From: DATFWC01 sp045801465 | Lineage (GTDB): Bacteria; Pseudomonadota; Alphaproteobacteria; Rhizobiales; Xanthobacteraceae | Direction: 5' to 3' | NCBI GenBank assembly: GCA_045801465.1 | Contig: JBJMSU010000050.1 | Coordinates: 1 to 17,531, forward strand | DNA length: 17,531 bases | Shown here: positions 1 through 8,109 of the stretch, piece after piece | How the letters are laid out: every line of letters starts with the position of its first letter | Numbering within the stretch: the stretch's first letter is position 1 | Made by a program: the position numbers and the translations under genes | Notes under the pieces: model-generated | What the model saw: the letters and a program-made list of their open reading frames with translations, nothing else | Databases searched by the model: none | What the model was told of the DNA's origin: nothing

Positions 1-249
1 CTGGCGCGCGAAGGTCGACGGCTTGGCCCCCAAGGCCCGCGCCCATGCTTCCATACTTTCGGTCGGCACCCGGCCGAACCCGTTCTCCACCTGCGAAATG
101 AACGTGTAGTACTTGAGGCCGAGCCGTCCGGCGAGTTCGATCTGCGACAAACCCGCGCGGGCTCTCAGCTGCTTCAGCCAGGTCCCCGCCTGTCGCCGCC
201 GCACCTTCGCCTCCGGTGTCGCCTTCGCGAACTGCGTCCGTGGTCGCAT
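1..249 (-). CDS. XRE-family helix-turn-helix regulator, 3' end cut off by the window edge
   Basis: The minus strand is open from an ATG at 249-247 to the window edge, giving 83 residues with no stop, so the C-terminus is missing. Residues about 24-80 read as a Cro/C1-type helix-turn-helix. It starts WLKQLRARAGLSQIELAGRLG, where SQIELA is the usual first-helix signature, and continues with YTFISQVENG, the recognition helix and turn. The N-terminus is basic (RPRTQF, KVRRRQ), as expected for DNA binding. A GAAGG about 10 bases upstream of the ATG could be the ribosome site. The gene is divergent from the membrane protein/ATPase pair and may regulate itself and perhaps that pair (inference). Family assignment is firm; the target and any effector domain are unknown. 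Confidence 0.85.
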   Translation of the reverse strand, partial: MRPRTQFAKATPEAKVRRRQAGTWLKQLRARAGLSQIELAGRLGLKYYTFISQVENGFGRVPTESMEAWARALGAKPSTFARQ

Positions 250-425
250 CGGCCGAAACCTTCTTGCCTCTGCAGCGTTTCAAGGATACTAAACAATCAT
301 ATTATGAACTATCAGATGATTATCGCGTGCACCAAAATGCAGAATAGCGCAATTCAGGCATTCGGAGAAGCCTGGTTGACCCGGTATCCGACGGACCGCC
401 GCGGTGGCGGAGATGGGAGAGCAAC
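250..425. promoter_or_regulatory. AT-rich divergent intergenic region between the XRE regulator and the membrane protein/ATPase pair
   Basis: These 176 bases hold the only clearly AT-rich patch on this side of the window (about 285-345). Inside it are a 9-base palindrome CATATTATG (298-306) and an inverted pair ATCAT (296-300) / ATGAT (316-320). Small palindromes between an XRE gene and a divergent operon are typical operator positions, but I cannot identify a consensus. A TAGTAT-like -10 for the minus-strand gene can be read at 285-290 without a good -35. No FNR/FixK box (TTGAT-N4-ATCAA) is present. Confidence 0.3.
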
Positions 426-773
426 ATGACGATGTATAGCCCAGCCGGACGTGTTGCGCGTCGCAGCGGCCCGTCGGCACTTGGCCCGCAAGTCACGTTC
501 GTGGTGGCTGTCCTGACCTCCTTCGCGGCATTGACTGTGTGCACGATCATGCTGCCGGGAGACTTCGCGTTTCCGCTCACCAGCACGGTGTTGTTTGTCC
601 TGGCGGGCTTGATCGCGCTCATTGCGTGGGGTCGCGGGCCTGCATCCGACCGAGATACCGTGACTTACTGGGACGTGGCCGGCGCCCTCACCTTCATCGG
701 GATTTTCGCCGCCTCCCAGATCGATCCGGATCAGATGTTGCGGGTCGTCGAAGGCAGAAATCGCGAGAATTAA
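426..773 (+). CDS. Small three-helix membrane protein of unknown function
   Basis: This 115-residue protein starts at an ATG with GGGAGAG (415-421) just upstream. It has three hydrophobic segments: about residues 23-43 (VTFVVAVLTSFAALTVC), 48-69 (AFPLTSTVLFVLAGLIALIAWG) and 81-98 (YWDVAGALTFIGIFAA). A short basic N-terminus precedes them and a polar tail (DPDQMLRVVEGRNREN) follows. It ends 83 bases before the ATPase start, so the two are probably co-transcribed. I do not recognise a characterised family. Position suggests an accessory membrane protein linked to the ATPase, but nothing in the sequence proves this. The ATPase reading frame overlaps this gene upstream of its true start, so only one product should be annotated here. 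Confidence 0.75.
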   Translation: MTMYSPAGRVARRSGPSALGPQVTFVVAVLTSFAALTVCTIMLPGDFAFPLTSTVLFVLAGLIALIAWGRGPASDRDTVTYWDVAGALTFIGIFAASQIDPDQMLRVVEGRNREN

Positions 774-856
774 GGCGCGTACCCGTCCGGCACGTCTCAT
801 GCGATGTCGGCGGACGCTGCGCGTCTTTCGAATCGGATGAAGATGAGGATTCCATC

Positions 857-3847
857 GTGAACCTGCACCAGAAGCCGAACGATCTCAAGACGCCCGACCC
901 GGAGCATTGGACGGCGCGCGACAGCGCGCAGTCTGCCGGGGACATTCCGATTGCACCGCACCGCTCGCCGGTGGAAGCGGTGGTCTCGGACCTTCGCTCC
1001 GACGTGATGCGCGGCTTGAGCCTGAACGAGGCGCAAGCACGGCTCGGCCAGTATGGGCCGAACCTCCTGACGAGCGCGCCGGAGACGCCCTGGTGGAAGC
1101 GCCTGCTCGAGCAGTTCGAGAACTTCCTAGTGATCATCCTGCTCATCGCCACCGTCATCTCGATGGTGGAATGGCTGCTGCAGGACCCACGCGAAAGTGC
1201 CCTGCCCTATGAGGCGATCGTAATCCTGGCAATCGTCGTGCTCAACGCGCTCCTCGGCTTCATCCAGGAGTCGCGGGCCGAGAAGTCCGTCCGCGCGCTG
1301 ATGGCCCTTGCGGCCCCGGAGGCGACGGTCATTCGCGACGGCGAGCGCCAGCGCATCGCCACCCATGACATCGTTCCCGGCGACATCCTGCTGGTGGAGG
1401 CTGGAGACAAGATTCCGGCCGACGCCCGCGTCACCGAGGAAGCCAATCTCCAGACCGACGAGGCTCCGCTGACCGGGGAGAGCATGCCGGTCGCAAAGGA
1501 CGCTCGGACGATCGACATGGACGCTGGCATCGGCGACCGCCGCAACATGCTGTACTCCGGCACGATCGCGACCTATGGCCGCGGCCGCGCCATTGTCGTG
1601 GCGACCGGAATGGGAACGGAAGTCGGCCGCATCGCGGGCCTGCTCGAAGCAGCCGAGAAAGTACCGACGCCGTTGCAACAAGAGCTCGACCGCACCGGCA
1701 AACGCCTCAGCATCATCATGCTGGGCATTTGCGCCGTCGTGTTCGCGACCGGACTGATCACCAGCCCCGTCATGAATCTCAACGCGATCCTCAGCCTTTT
1801 TCTGTTCGCCGTGGCGTTGGCGGTCGCGGCCATTCCCGAGGCGCTGCCGGCGATCGTGACGGTGGGCCTGAGCCTCGGCGTGCGACGCATGGCGGCCGCC
1901 CACGCCATCGTGCGCAAGCTGCAGGCGGTCGAGACCCTCGGCGCCGCCACCGTGATCTGCTCCGACAAGACCGGCACATTGACACGCAACGAAATGACCG
2001 TGCGCGCGATCTTCACCGCCGGCGTCCGCGTCGACATCGGCGGCAGCGGCTACGTGCCCGAGGGCGAGTTCACCATCGAGGGAGCGCCGCTCGCCCAATC
2101 GTCGCCCATTTGCGATGCGGTCTGCCAAACGCTGCAGGCAGCGGCGCTCGCCAACGATGCGGCGCTCGCCGAAAACGAGGGGCGCTGGTGCGTGCAGGGC
2201 GACCCGACAGAAGGCGCCTTGATCGTCGCAGCGCGCAAGTTCGGCGTTGCCGAAGCCGATTTGGTGCGCTTCCCGCGCATCGCCGAGATTCCCTTCACGT
2301 CGGAACGCAAGCGCCACACCACCGTGCATCGCGACCCCGACAATGCCGGCGAGCTGCGCGTGTTCGTCAAGGGTGCGCCGGAGATTCTGCTGGGGAGGTG
2401 TCGTTATTTGTGGGTGGACGGCAAGGCTGTCCTGCTCGGCGACGATCACCGCGCGGACCTCGCACGGCGCAACGACGAGCTCGCCGCTCAGGCGCTCCGC
2501 ACGCTGGCGATCGCTTCGCGCACCGCGGCGACCACCGCATTGGGTCTCGATCCGCAAGCGGTCGCCGACAACCGCATGTCCGATATCGAAGTGCCGGACA
2601 GCATCGAGGATGACCTGGTGTTGCTCGGTTTTGTCGGCATGATCGATCCACCACGGTCGGAGGTAAAGGCCGCTGTCGCCACTGCCAAACGGGCGCACAT
2701 CCGCACCGTGATGATCACCGGCGACCATCCGGCCACGGCCGAGGCAATCGCCCGCGAATTGGCGATCTTCGAGCCGGGGGCGCGGCTCGTAACCGGCGCG
2801 GAACTGGCCACCATGAGAGACGCCGAGTTGGATTCGATCGTCGAGCAGGTGCGGGTGTTCGCCCGCGTCGATCCGGAACACAAGCTGCGCATCGTCGAGG
2901 CGCTTCAGCGCAAGGGCCATATCGTCGCCATGACGGGCGACGGCATCAACGACGCTCCAGCGCTGAAAACCGCCAATATCGGCGTCGCCATGGGCATCAC
3001 CGGTACCGACGTATCCAAGGAAGCCGCCGACATGGTGCTGACCGACGACAATTTCGCGAGCATCGTCAGAGCCATCGAGGAAGGCCGTGGGGTCTACGAC
3101 AATATCCAAAAATACCTGATCTATCTGTTGTCGACGAACTCAGGCGAATTGCTCACGATGTTCGCGGGCGTGATGTTCGCCAGCATGCTCGGCCTGGTCT
3201 CGGCGGATTTCGGACTGTTCCTGCCGCTGCTCGCCGCCCAGCTTCTTTGGATCAACCTGATCACCGACGGGCCGCCCGCGCTCGCGCTCGGGATCGACCC
3301 CAAGGATCACGACATCATGAAACGACGTCCGCGCCGGCACGGCTCTGGCATCCTCTTGAGAGAGGACTGGATCCGCCTGGCCTGCGTCGGCCTGCTGATG
3401 ATGGTCGGAACGATCGCCGTGCTCGACGCCTACTATCCGGGTGGGCTCTTCACGCTGTTCGCGAAAGGCACGGGACCGAACGTGGCCGACGAGGCGCACG
3501 CGCGCACGATGGCGTTCACGACGCTGATGATGTTCCAGCTCTTCGACGTCTACAACTGCCGCTCGCGCAGGCGGAGCGCCTTCACGGGATTTTTCGAGAA
3601 CAAGTGGCTGCTCGTCGCCATCGCCTTCTCCCTGGGCACCCACATGCTCGTGGTCTACGTGCCGGCCCTGCAGACCGCGTTCCATACAGCGCCGATGTCG
3701 GTCGCCGACTGGCTGATCGCAACCGGCGTCTCGGCCACGCTGCTCATCGCGATGGAGTTGGCGAAAGTGGTACTGCGCAGAGAAGGGCGGGCCGAGCCTG
3801 CCACCTTCGCCAAGGCCACTCATGCCAGATCGCCGTCCAGCGCGTGA
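857..3847 (+). CDS. P2-type cation-transporting ATPase, probably Ca2+ efflux pump (PacL/SERCA-like)
   Basis: This is a 996-residue P-type ATPase that couples ATP hydrolysis to cation export across the inner membrane. In order it has an N-terminal cation-ATPase domain (HRSPVEAVVSDLRSD..GLSLNEAQARL), M1-M2, the actuator motif TGES (206-209), M4 with PEALP (E328), phosphorylated D370 in DKTGTLT, nucleotide-domain KGAPE, and hinge TGDGINDAP (693-701). It ends with the M5-M10 transporter half. Ca2+-site residues of SERCA have counterparts in M4 E328, M5 N761/E764 (STNSGE) and M6 N800/T803/D804 (NLITDG). M8 has Q894 where SERCA has Glu, as in plasma-membrane Ca2+ pumps. The frame is open from 539, but GTG 857 is chosen because GAGG (845-848) is well spaced and the upstream part overlaps the preceding gene in another frame. 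Substrate is inferred; Na+ or Mn2+ cannot be excluded. Confidence 0.92.
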   Translation: MNLHQKPNDLKTPDPEHWTARDSAQSAGDIPIAPHRSPVEAVVSDLRSDVMRGLSLNEAQARLGQYGPNLLTSAPETPWWKRLLEQFENFLVIILLIATVISMVEWLLQDPRESALPYEAIVILAIVVLNALLGFIQESRAEKSVRALMALAAPEATVIRDGERQRIATHDIVPGDILLVEAGDKIPADARVTEEANLQTDEAPLTGESMPVAKDARTIDMDAGIGDRRNMLYSGTIATYGRGRAIVVATGMGTEVGRIAGLLEAAEKVPTPLQQELDRTGKRLSIIMLGICAVVFATGLITSPVMNLNAILSLFLFAVALAVAAIPEALPAIVTVGLSLGVRRMAAAHAIVRKLQAVETLGAATVICSDKTGTLTRNEMTVRAIFTAGVRVDIGGSGYVPEGEFTIEGAPLAQSSPICDAVCQTLQAAALANDAALAENEGRWCVQGDPTEGALIVAARKFGVAEADLVRFPRIAEIPFTSERKRHTTVHRDPDNAGELRVFVKGAPEILLGRCRYLWVDGKAVLLGDDHRADLARRNDELAAQALRTLAIASRTAATTALGLDPQAVADNRMSDIEVPDSIEDDLVLLGFVGMIDPPRSEVKAAVATAKRAHIRTVMITGDHPATAEAIARELAIFEPGARLVTGAELATMRDAELDSIVEQVRVFARVDPEHKLRIVEALQRKGHIVAMTGDGINDAPALKTANIGVAMGITGTDVSKEAADMVLTDDNFASIVRAIEEGRGVYDNIQKYLIYLLSTNSGELLTMFAGVMFASMLGLVSADFGLFLPLLAAQLLWINLITDGPPALALGIDPKDHDIMKRRPRRHGSGILLREDWIRLACVGLLMMVGTIAVLDAYYPGGLFTLFAKGTGPNVADEAHARTMAFTTLMMFQLFDVYNCRSRRRSAFTGFFENKWLLVAIAFSLGTHMLVVYVPALQTAFHTAPMSVADWLIATGVSATLLIAMELAKVVLRREGRAEPATFAKATHARSPSSA

Positions 3848-3961
3848 AGCGCGGCAACGCGGCTGGCCGATCCCGTGAGTGCCAAGTCGCCCGAGCGCAC
3901 CGGCGTGCGGCTGCGGCGCCGGCCGCGGTTCCGGGCCGACAGCAGCCAGCCGCCGATTCAT

Positions 3962-4001
3962 CAGGCGTTAACACAGTGGCTTTAGCAGGCGTTAATACAG
4001 T
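3962..4001 (+). repeat. Two direct 16-base repeats upstream of the sigma-54 regulator; possible operator
   Basis: The gene-free stretch 3848-4045 contains CAGGCGTTAACACAGT (3962-3977) and CAGGCGTTAATACAGT (3986-4001). They are identical at 15 of 16 positions and offset by 24 bases. The second copy ends 44 bases before the regulator ATG. The spacing and position suit tandem sites for a DNA-binding protein, possibly autoregulation. The core GTTAA also resembles alphaproteobacterial CtrA half-sites, but the spacing is not the classic TTAA-N7-TTAA. No GG-N10-GC sigma-54 promoter and no convincing terminator for the ATPase gene was found in this stretch. Confidence 0.5.
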
Positions 4002-4045
4002 CGCGACAAAGTGGCTCAAATCGGCACACCGCGTCAGAGTATCCG

Positions 4046-5581
4046 ATGGCCACCGTTCTCATCGTCGACGACGATCCCGTTCAGCGCCGCCTGCTTGAAG
4101 CCATGGTCCGCCGGTTCGGCCATGACGCGATCGCCGTCGACGGCGGCGAGGCGGCGGTCGCCGCGTTGACCGGGCGCGAAGCCGCGGTCGACTGCGTGGT
4201 GCTCGATCTGGTGATGCCCGATCTCGACGGGCTTGGCGTGCTGGCGCGCATGCGCGAGGCGGGCATTTCGCTTCCCGTTATCGTGCAGACCGCCCACGGC
4301 GGCATCGACAACGTGATTTCGGCGATGCGCGCCGGCGCCGCCGACTTCGTGGTGAAGCCAGTCGGGGTCGAACGCCTGCAGGTTTCGCTGCGCAACGCGC
4401 TCGCCGCCACCGCGCTCGAGAGCGAGATCCAGCGGCTCAAGCGCAGCCGCGCCGGCACGCTGACGTTCAAGGACATCGTGACGCGCAGCCCGCGCATGCA
4501 TGCCGTGCTGCGCCAGGCCGAGAAGGCGGCGACTTCCGCGATTCCCGTGCTGATCGAGGGGCAGTCGGGGGTCGGCAAGGAACTGGTCGCGCGCGCCATT
4601 CACGGTTGCGGTGAGCGGCGCGCGAAGCCGTTCGTCGCGGTCAACTGCGGCGCCATTCCCGATAACCTCGTCGAATCCCTGCTGTTCGGCCACGAGAAAG
4701 GTGCGTTCACCGGCGCGACCGAGCGGCATACGGGAAAATTCGTCGAGGCCTCCGGCGGCACCTTGTTCCTGGACGAGGTCGGCGAGCTCCCTGCCAGCGC
4801 GCAGGTCAAGCTCTTACGCGCCATCCAGGAGGGCGAGGTCGAGCCGGTCGGCGCCCGCAAGCCGGTGAAGGTCGATGTCCGGCTGATTTCCGCCACCAAC
4901 CGCAATCTGATCGCCGATGTGAAGCAGGGCCGGTTTCGCGAAGACCTGTTCTATCGTCTGCATGTGTTTCCGCTCAGCATGCCGCCGCTCGCCGAGCGGC
5001 CGGAGGATATTCCCGATCTCGTCCGCCATTTCCTCGCGCGCATCTCGGCCGAGGAAGGAAAGCGCATCCGCGCCGTCACGCCGCAGGCGCTCGCACTGCT
5101 GCGCGCCTATGCCTGGCCGGGCAACGTCCGGCAGCTCGAGAATGCAGTCTTCCGCGCCGTCGTGCTGGCCGAAGGCGATGAAATCGGTATCGGCGAGTTT
5201 CCACAGATCGAGGCGCAGCTTGCCGGGTACCGCGAGCTGCAGCAGCAGGCGCAGGGTCCGGCTGCTGAAACCGGTGCGACAGAAGTCACTGAGCTTGCAA
5301 GCCTGGAACCGGCCGCGCCGCCGCTCGCCTTCGCCGAAGCGGGCCAGCCGATCAGCCTGCCGGGATCTCTCGACCTCCTCGACGCCCAGGGCGACCTCCG
5401 CCCGCTCGAAGAGGTGGAAAACGAAATCCTTCGCTTCGCCATCACGCACTACCACGGCCAGATGTCGGAGGTGGCGCGCCGGTTGCGCATCGGCCGCTCC
5501 ACACTCTACCGCAAGCTGAAGGATCTGGGATTTGCGGAGCCCGCCGGCGCCGAACAGGGCGAAGACGTGGCCTCCGGGTAA
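4046..5581 (+). CDS. NtrC-family sigma-54-dependent response regulator
   Basis: This 511-residue protein has the full NtrC layout. The receiver domain (about 1-115) has acidic pocket D8-D10, phospho-acceptor D54, switch T82 and K104. The AAA+ domain (about 147-380) has Walker A GQSGVGK (172-178), the sigma-54 contact loop GAFTGA (219-224) and Walker B GTLFLDEVGELP. The C-terminal Fis-type helix-turn-helix reads EVARRLRIGRSTLYRKLKDLG. About 70 residues rich in A, P and E separate the last two. It should open sigma-54 promoters when phosphorylated. No sensor kinase gene is adjacent, so it is an orphan here and its targets are unknown. It precedes the cell-wall genes in the same direction with a 158-base gap, so co-regulation is possible but unproven. 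No strong ribosome site precedes the ATG. Confidence 0.95.
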   Translation: MATVLIVDDDPVQRRLLEAMVRRFGHDAIAVDGGEAAVAALTGREAAVDCVVLDLVMPDLDGLGVLARMREAGISLPVIVQTAHGGIDNVISAMRAGAADFVVKPVGVERLQVSLRNALAATALESEIQRLKRSRAGTLTFKDIVTRSPRMHAVLRQAEKAATSAIPVLIEGQSGVGKELVARAIHGCGERRAKPFVAVNCGAIPDNLVESLLFGHEKGAFTGATERHTGKFVEASGGTLFLDEVGELPASAQVKLLRAIQEGEVEPVGARKPVKVDVRLISATNRNLIADVKQGRFREDLFYRLHVFPLSMPPLAERPEDIPDLVRHFLARISAEEGKRIRAVTPQALALLRAYAWPGNVRQLENAVFRAVVLAEGDEIGIGEFPQIEAQLAGYRELQQQAQGPAAETGATEVTELASLEPAAPPLAFAEAGQPISLPGSLDLLDAQGDLRPLEEVENEILRFAITHYHGQMSEVARRLRIGRSTLYRKLKDLGFAEPAGAEQGEDVASG

Positions 5582-5739
5582 CAGGGTTTCGGGAAACGCT
5601 CCGGTTGCGCCGCGGAACGATTGATTCGGCTGGCGAATTGGAGTGAGTTCGAAGCCAAACTTGTCTAGACTCGGCGCGGCCCGCCCCGACCACGCCCAAT
5701 TTGCGTTGCGTTATGTCGTGGGGTCGGAGGGAATGAAAG

Positions 5740-7806
5740 ATGCGAGGGCAACGGTTCGAACGGCTTTTGGCTGCGTCCGCGCTGGCCGTCATATTCGCCG
5801 CAACCAGCGGTCTTGCGGCTTCGGCCGGCATGACGGAAGAGCGGGCGATCGAAGCGGCCATACCGGTTCCCGAGCCCGCCAACCTTCCGCCACCGACCGC
5901 GGCCGACGTGGCGCAATCGCGCGCCGCGTCCGTCCCGGCAGAGGCCGACATCGACGCGCGGATCCCGCTTCCTGAGAGCGCCAACCTGCCTCCGCCCTCG
6001 CTGGCAGATGTCGGAGGTCCGGCTACGGGATCGACCGAGGCGAAGGTTCCCGAGAATACTCCGGCCGCCGCGGCTGCGCCGACGGCGACACCCGCCGCGA
6101 CCGAGGCGCCGGCCAGCAAAGACGTCGCCATCCCGCCGCCCGTTCAGGAAAATCCCGTGACCGTCGCCATGCGGGAACTGGTCGGCAGCAAGCTTTCGCG
6201 GTTGGTCGAGCGCAAGAACGACCGCACCGCCGTCGAGACGTTCTACGTAAAGCGGGGATTTGCACCGCTGTGGGTCGAGAACGGGGACGCATCCGCCCGC
6301 GCGAAGGCGGCGATCAGTTATCTGGCTTCCGTCGATGCCGAGGGCCTGGATCCGGCCGACTACCCGACTCCAGTCTTCCGCTCCGGCGCCGAGCCCACCT
6401 CCATCGCCGAAGCGGACATCAAGATGACCGCCGCCGTGCTGATCTACGCCCGGCACGCCCAGTCTGGCCGCGTGCATTGGACGCGCGTCAGCGCCGACGT
6501 CTTCTACGGCCACCAAGCGGCAGAACCCGCCGACGTTCTGGCCAAGATCGCCGATGCAACCGACATCAGCGCCACGCTGGCGAGCTTCAATCCGCCGCAC
6601 GCCGGATATCAGGCGCTGAAGGCGAAGCTTGCCGAACTGCGTGGCCACAAGGGCGGTTCCGCGGCTGCCCGCATTGGCGACGGACCGCTGCTCAAGCTCG
6701 GCATGCACGACAACCGCGTGCCCTTACTGCGCGAGCGGCTGGGCGTGAGCGGCGACGCCAACGATACCACCTACGACAACGACGTCGCCGAGGCGGTCAA
6801 GACATTCCAGCAGAAGCACAAGCTCAAAGCGACCGGCACGCTCACCGCCGCGACGCTCGACGCCGTCAATGGGCCGCGTCGCAGCAGTGCTCGCGACATC
6901 GACGTCGTTCTCGCCAACATGGAGCGGTGGCGCTGGTTGCCGCGCGAGCTCAGCAATGCCTCGCGCGCCTATGTGGTCCTCAACGTTCCGGACTACACGC
7001 TCAGAGTCTATCGCGACAACGCGGTGGTCTGGCAGACCCGCGTGGTGGTCGGGCAGCCGAAAACGCCGACCCCCATCCTCAGCGAGACGATGAAGTACAT
7101 CACGGTCAATCCGACCTGGAACGTGCCGCCGTCGATCGTCTACAACGAATACCTGCCGGCGCTGCAACAGGATCCGACCGTGCTCGAGCGCATGGGCCTG
7201 AGGCTGTCGCAGAACCGCGACGGCAGCGTGCACATCTCGCAGCCGCCGGGCGAGCGCAATGCGCTCGGACGCATCCGCTTCAATTTCCCCAACCGCTTCC
7301 TGGTGTATCAACACGACACGCCGGACAAGCACCTGTTCGCCCACGACAGGCGCGCCTACAGCCACGGCTGCATGCGAGTGCAGGACCCGGCGAAGTATGC
7401 GGAGGTTCTGCTCGGGATCGCCCGCCCGCAGGACGGCTATACGCAGGACCGCATTCGCAAGATGTTCGGCACCTCCGAGCAGGACATCCAGCTTCCGACG
7501 CCAATTCCGGTCCACATCACGTATCAGACCGCCTTCGTGGACGACGCCGGCAAGCTGCAGATCCGCGATGACATCTATGGCCGCGACAGCCGCGTGGTGG
7601 CGGCGCTGAAAGGCGAGGAGCGGCGGCTTGCCGACGTGGCGGTGGACCGGCCGAAGCCGAGCTACGGCCGCCCGGCGGTACGTCTGCCTTACGGCAGCAG
7701 CCGCCAGGAGTCTTACGCCAGCGGACCGTCGTTCTTCGACATGCTGTTCGGCGCTCCGCCCCGCCCGGCGGCGCCGGTCACTCAGCGGCGAACCTACGCC
7801 CGCTAG
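5740..7806 (+). CDS. Periplasmic L,D-transpeptidase, YcbB/LdtD type
   Basis: This 688-residue secreted enzyme is expected to form 3-3 (meso-DAP to meso-DAP) cross-links in peptidoglycan. A signal peptide (residues 1-29, ending LAASA) is followed by a proline/alanine-rich region to about 140. An LDT scaffold domain comes next (VGSKLSRLVERKNDRTAVETFY..GFAPLWVENG..). A peptidoglycan-binding repeat follows (LKLGMHDNRVPLLRERLGV..AVKTFQQKHKLKATGTL). The YkuD catalytic domain has H535 and the S-H-G-C-M-R motif with nucleophile C544. All key residues are present. Start: ATG 5740 with GGAGGG (5727-5732) upstream. The proline-rich region contains an 18-residue motif twice, 34 residues apart. The downstream neighbour is a DUF882/MepK-type protein, the arrangement known for ycbB-ycbK in E. 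coli. Family is near certain; anchoring to 3-3 linkage rather than outer-membrane proteins is inference. Confidence 0.94.
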   Translation: MRGQRFERLLAASALAVIFAATSGLAASAGMTEERAIEAAIPVPEPANLPPPTAADVAQSRAASVPAEADIDARIPLPESANLPPPSLADVGGPATGSTEAKVPENTPAAAAAPTATPAATEAPASKDVAIPPPVQENPVTVAMRELVGSKLSRLVERKNDRTAVETFYVKRGFAPLWVENGDASARAKAAISYLASVDAEGLDPADYPTPVFRSGAEPTSIAEADIKMTAAVLIYARHAQSGRVHWTRVSADVFYGHQAAEPADVLAKIADATDISATLASFNPPHAGYQALKAKLAELRGHKGGSAAARIGDGPLLKLGMHDNRVPLLRERLGVSGDANDTTYDNDVAEAVKTFQQKHKLKATGTLTAATLDAVNGPRRSSARDIDVVLANMERWRWLPRELSNASRAYVVLNVPDYTLRVYRDNAVVWQTRVVVGQPKTPTPILSETMKYITVNPTWNVPPSIVYNEYLPALQQDPTVLERMGLRLSQNRDGSVHISQPPGERNALGRIRFNFPNRFLVYQHDTPDKHLFAHDRRAYSHGCMRVQDPAKYAEVLLGIARPQDGYTQDRIRKMFGTSEQDIQLPTPIPVHITYQTAFVDDAGKLQIRDDIYGRDSRVVAALKGEERRLADVAVDRPKPSYGRPAVRLPYGSSRQESYASGPSFFDMLFGAPPRPAAPVTQRRTYAR

Positions 7807-7923
7807 CTGCGGGGGCGCCGAGCTCGGGAGGAGCGCGCAAGGCTCCTTCCGCGCCGCGCCGGATCAGGACCTATCCCGATCGGAAGCGCGTCCACCGCCA
7901 AGCTCGTGTATCCGACTTCGCCG

Positions 7924-7954
7924 GGGCCGGTGAGCCATTGAGCCGGCCCTTTTT
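7924..7954 (+). terminator. Rho-independent terminator after the L,D-transpeptidase gene
   Basis: A perfect 7-bp stem GGGCCGG (7924-7930) / CCGGCCC (7943-7949) with a 12-base loop is followed directly by five T residues (7950-7954). It lies 118 bases after the transpeptidase stop and before the DUF882 gene. The two wall genes therefore probably have separate transcripts, or read-through is partial. Confidence 0.7.
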
Positions 7955-7969
7955 CGCCACACTTCCTCG

Positions 7970-8044
7970 TTAACCAAAAGCGTGATCGGGGGGGACCGCC
8001 CGTAAGGGCGCGTTAACCGATCCTGACAAGACTGCGTTAGCCAT
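7970..8044 (+). promoter_or_regulatory. Cluster of GTTAACC-like half-sites upstream of the DUF882 gene (possible CtrA control)
   Basis: Between the terminator and the GTG start are TTAACCA (7970-7976), TTAACC (8013-8018) and TTAGCCAT (8037-8044). All match or nearly match the TTAACCAT half-site bound by the alphaproteobacterial cell-cycle regulator CtrA. A small hairpin CGCCC-GTAA-GGGCG (7997-8010) abuts the second site. A canonical full site TTAA-N7-TTAA is absent, so this is a candidate only. The rest of the 303-base gap (7807-8109) shows only the terminator already listed. Confidence 0.35.
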
Positions 8045-8109
8045 CCGCCGCGGCGCGTAAGGGCCTCGGCGATCTGTGTGTCTCGCGACGTCTTAACGGA
8101 AGATCGGAC

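Noticed and set aside
611..624. TTGAT-like half of an FNR/FixK box inside the membrane protein gene
   Set aside because: The second half (CTCAT) does not match ATCAA and it lies within coding sequence.
539..856. Upstream extension of the ATPase frame to 539
   Set aside because: It overlaps the small membrane protein gene in another frame, reads as arginine-rich noise, and GTG 857 has a well-placed ribosome site.
837..860. ATG at 837 giving a seven-residue peptide ending just over the ATPase GTG
   Set aside because: It could be a coupling leader peptide, but such short overlaps arise by chance and nothing else supports it.
1127..3109. Long open frame of 660 codons on the minus strand opposite the ATPase
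   Set aside because: It is a shadow of the GC-rich ATPase codons: composition is rich in H, R, D, G with no domain, and the plus strand carries a full P-type ATPase.
3859..3953. Nine-base inverted repeat GCGGCTGGC / GCCAGCCGC after the ATPase gene as a terminator
   Set aside because: The arms are 77 bases apart with no T-run, so a working intrinsic terminator is unlikely.
3140..3961. 273-codon minus-strand frame over the ATPase end
   Set aside because: Shadow of the ATPase; arginine/histidine-rich with no ribosome site.
3976..3995. Possible sigma-54 (-24/-12) promoter before the response regulator
   Set aside because: The TGGC near 3977 is followed by CG, not GC, at the required ten-base spacing.
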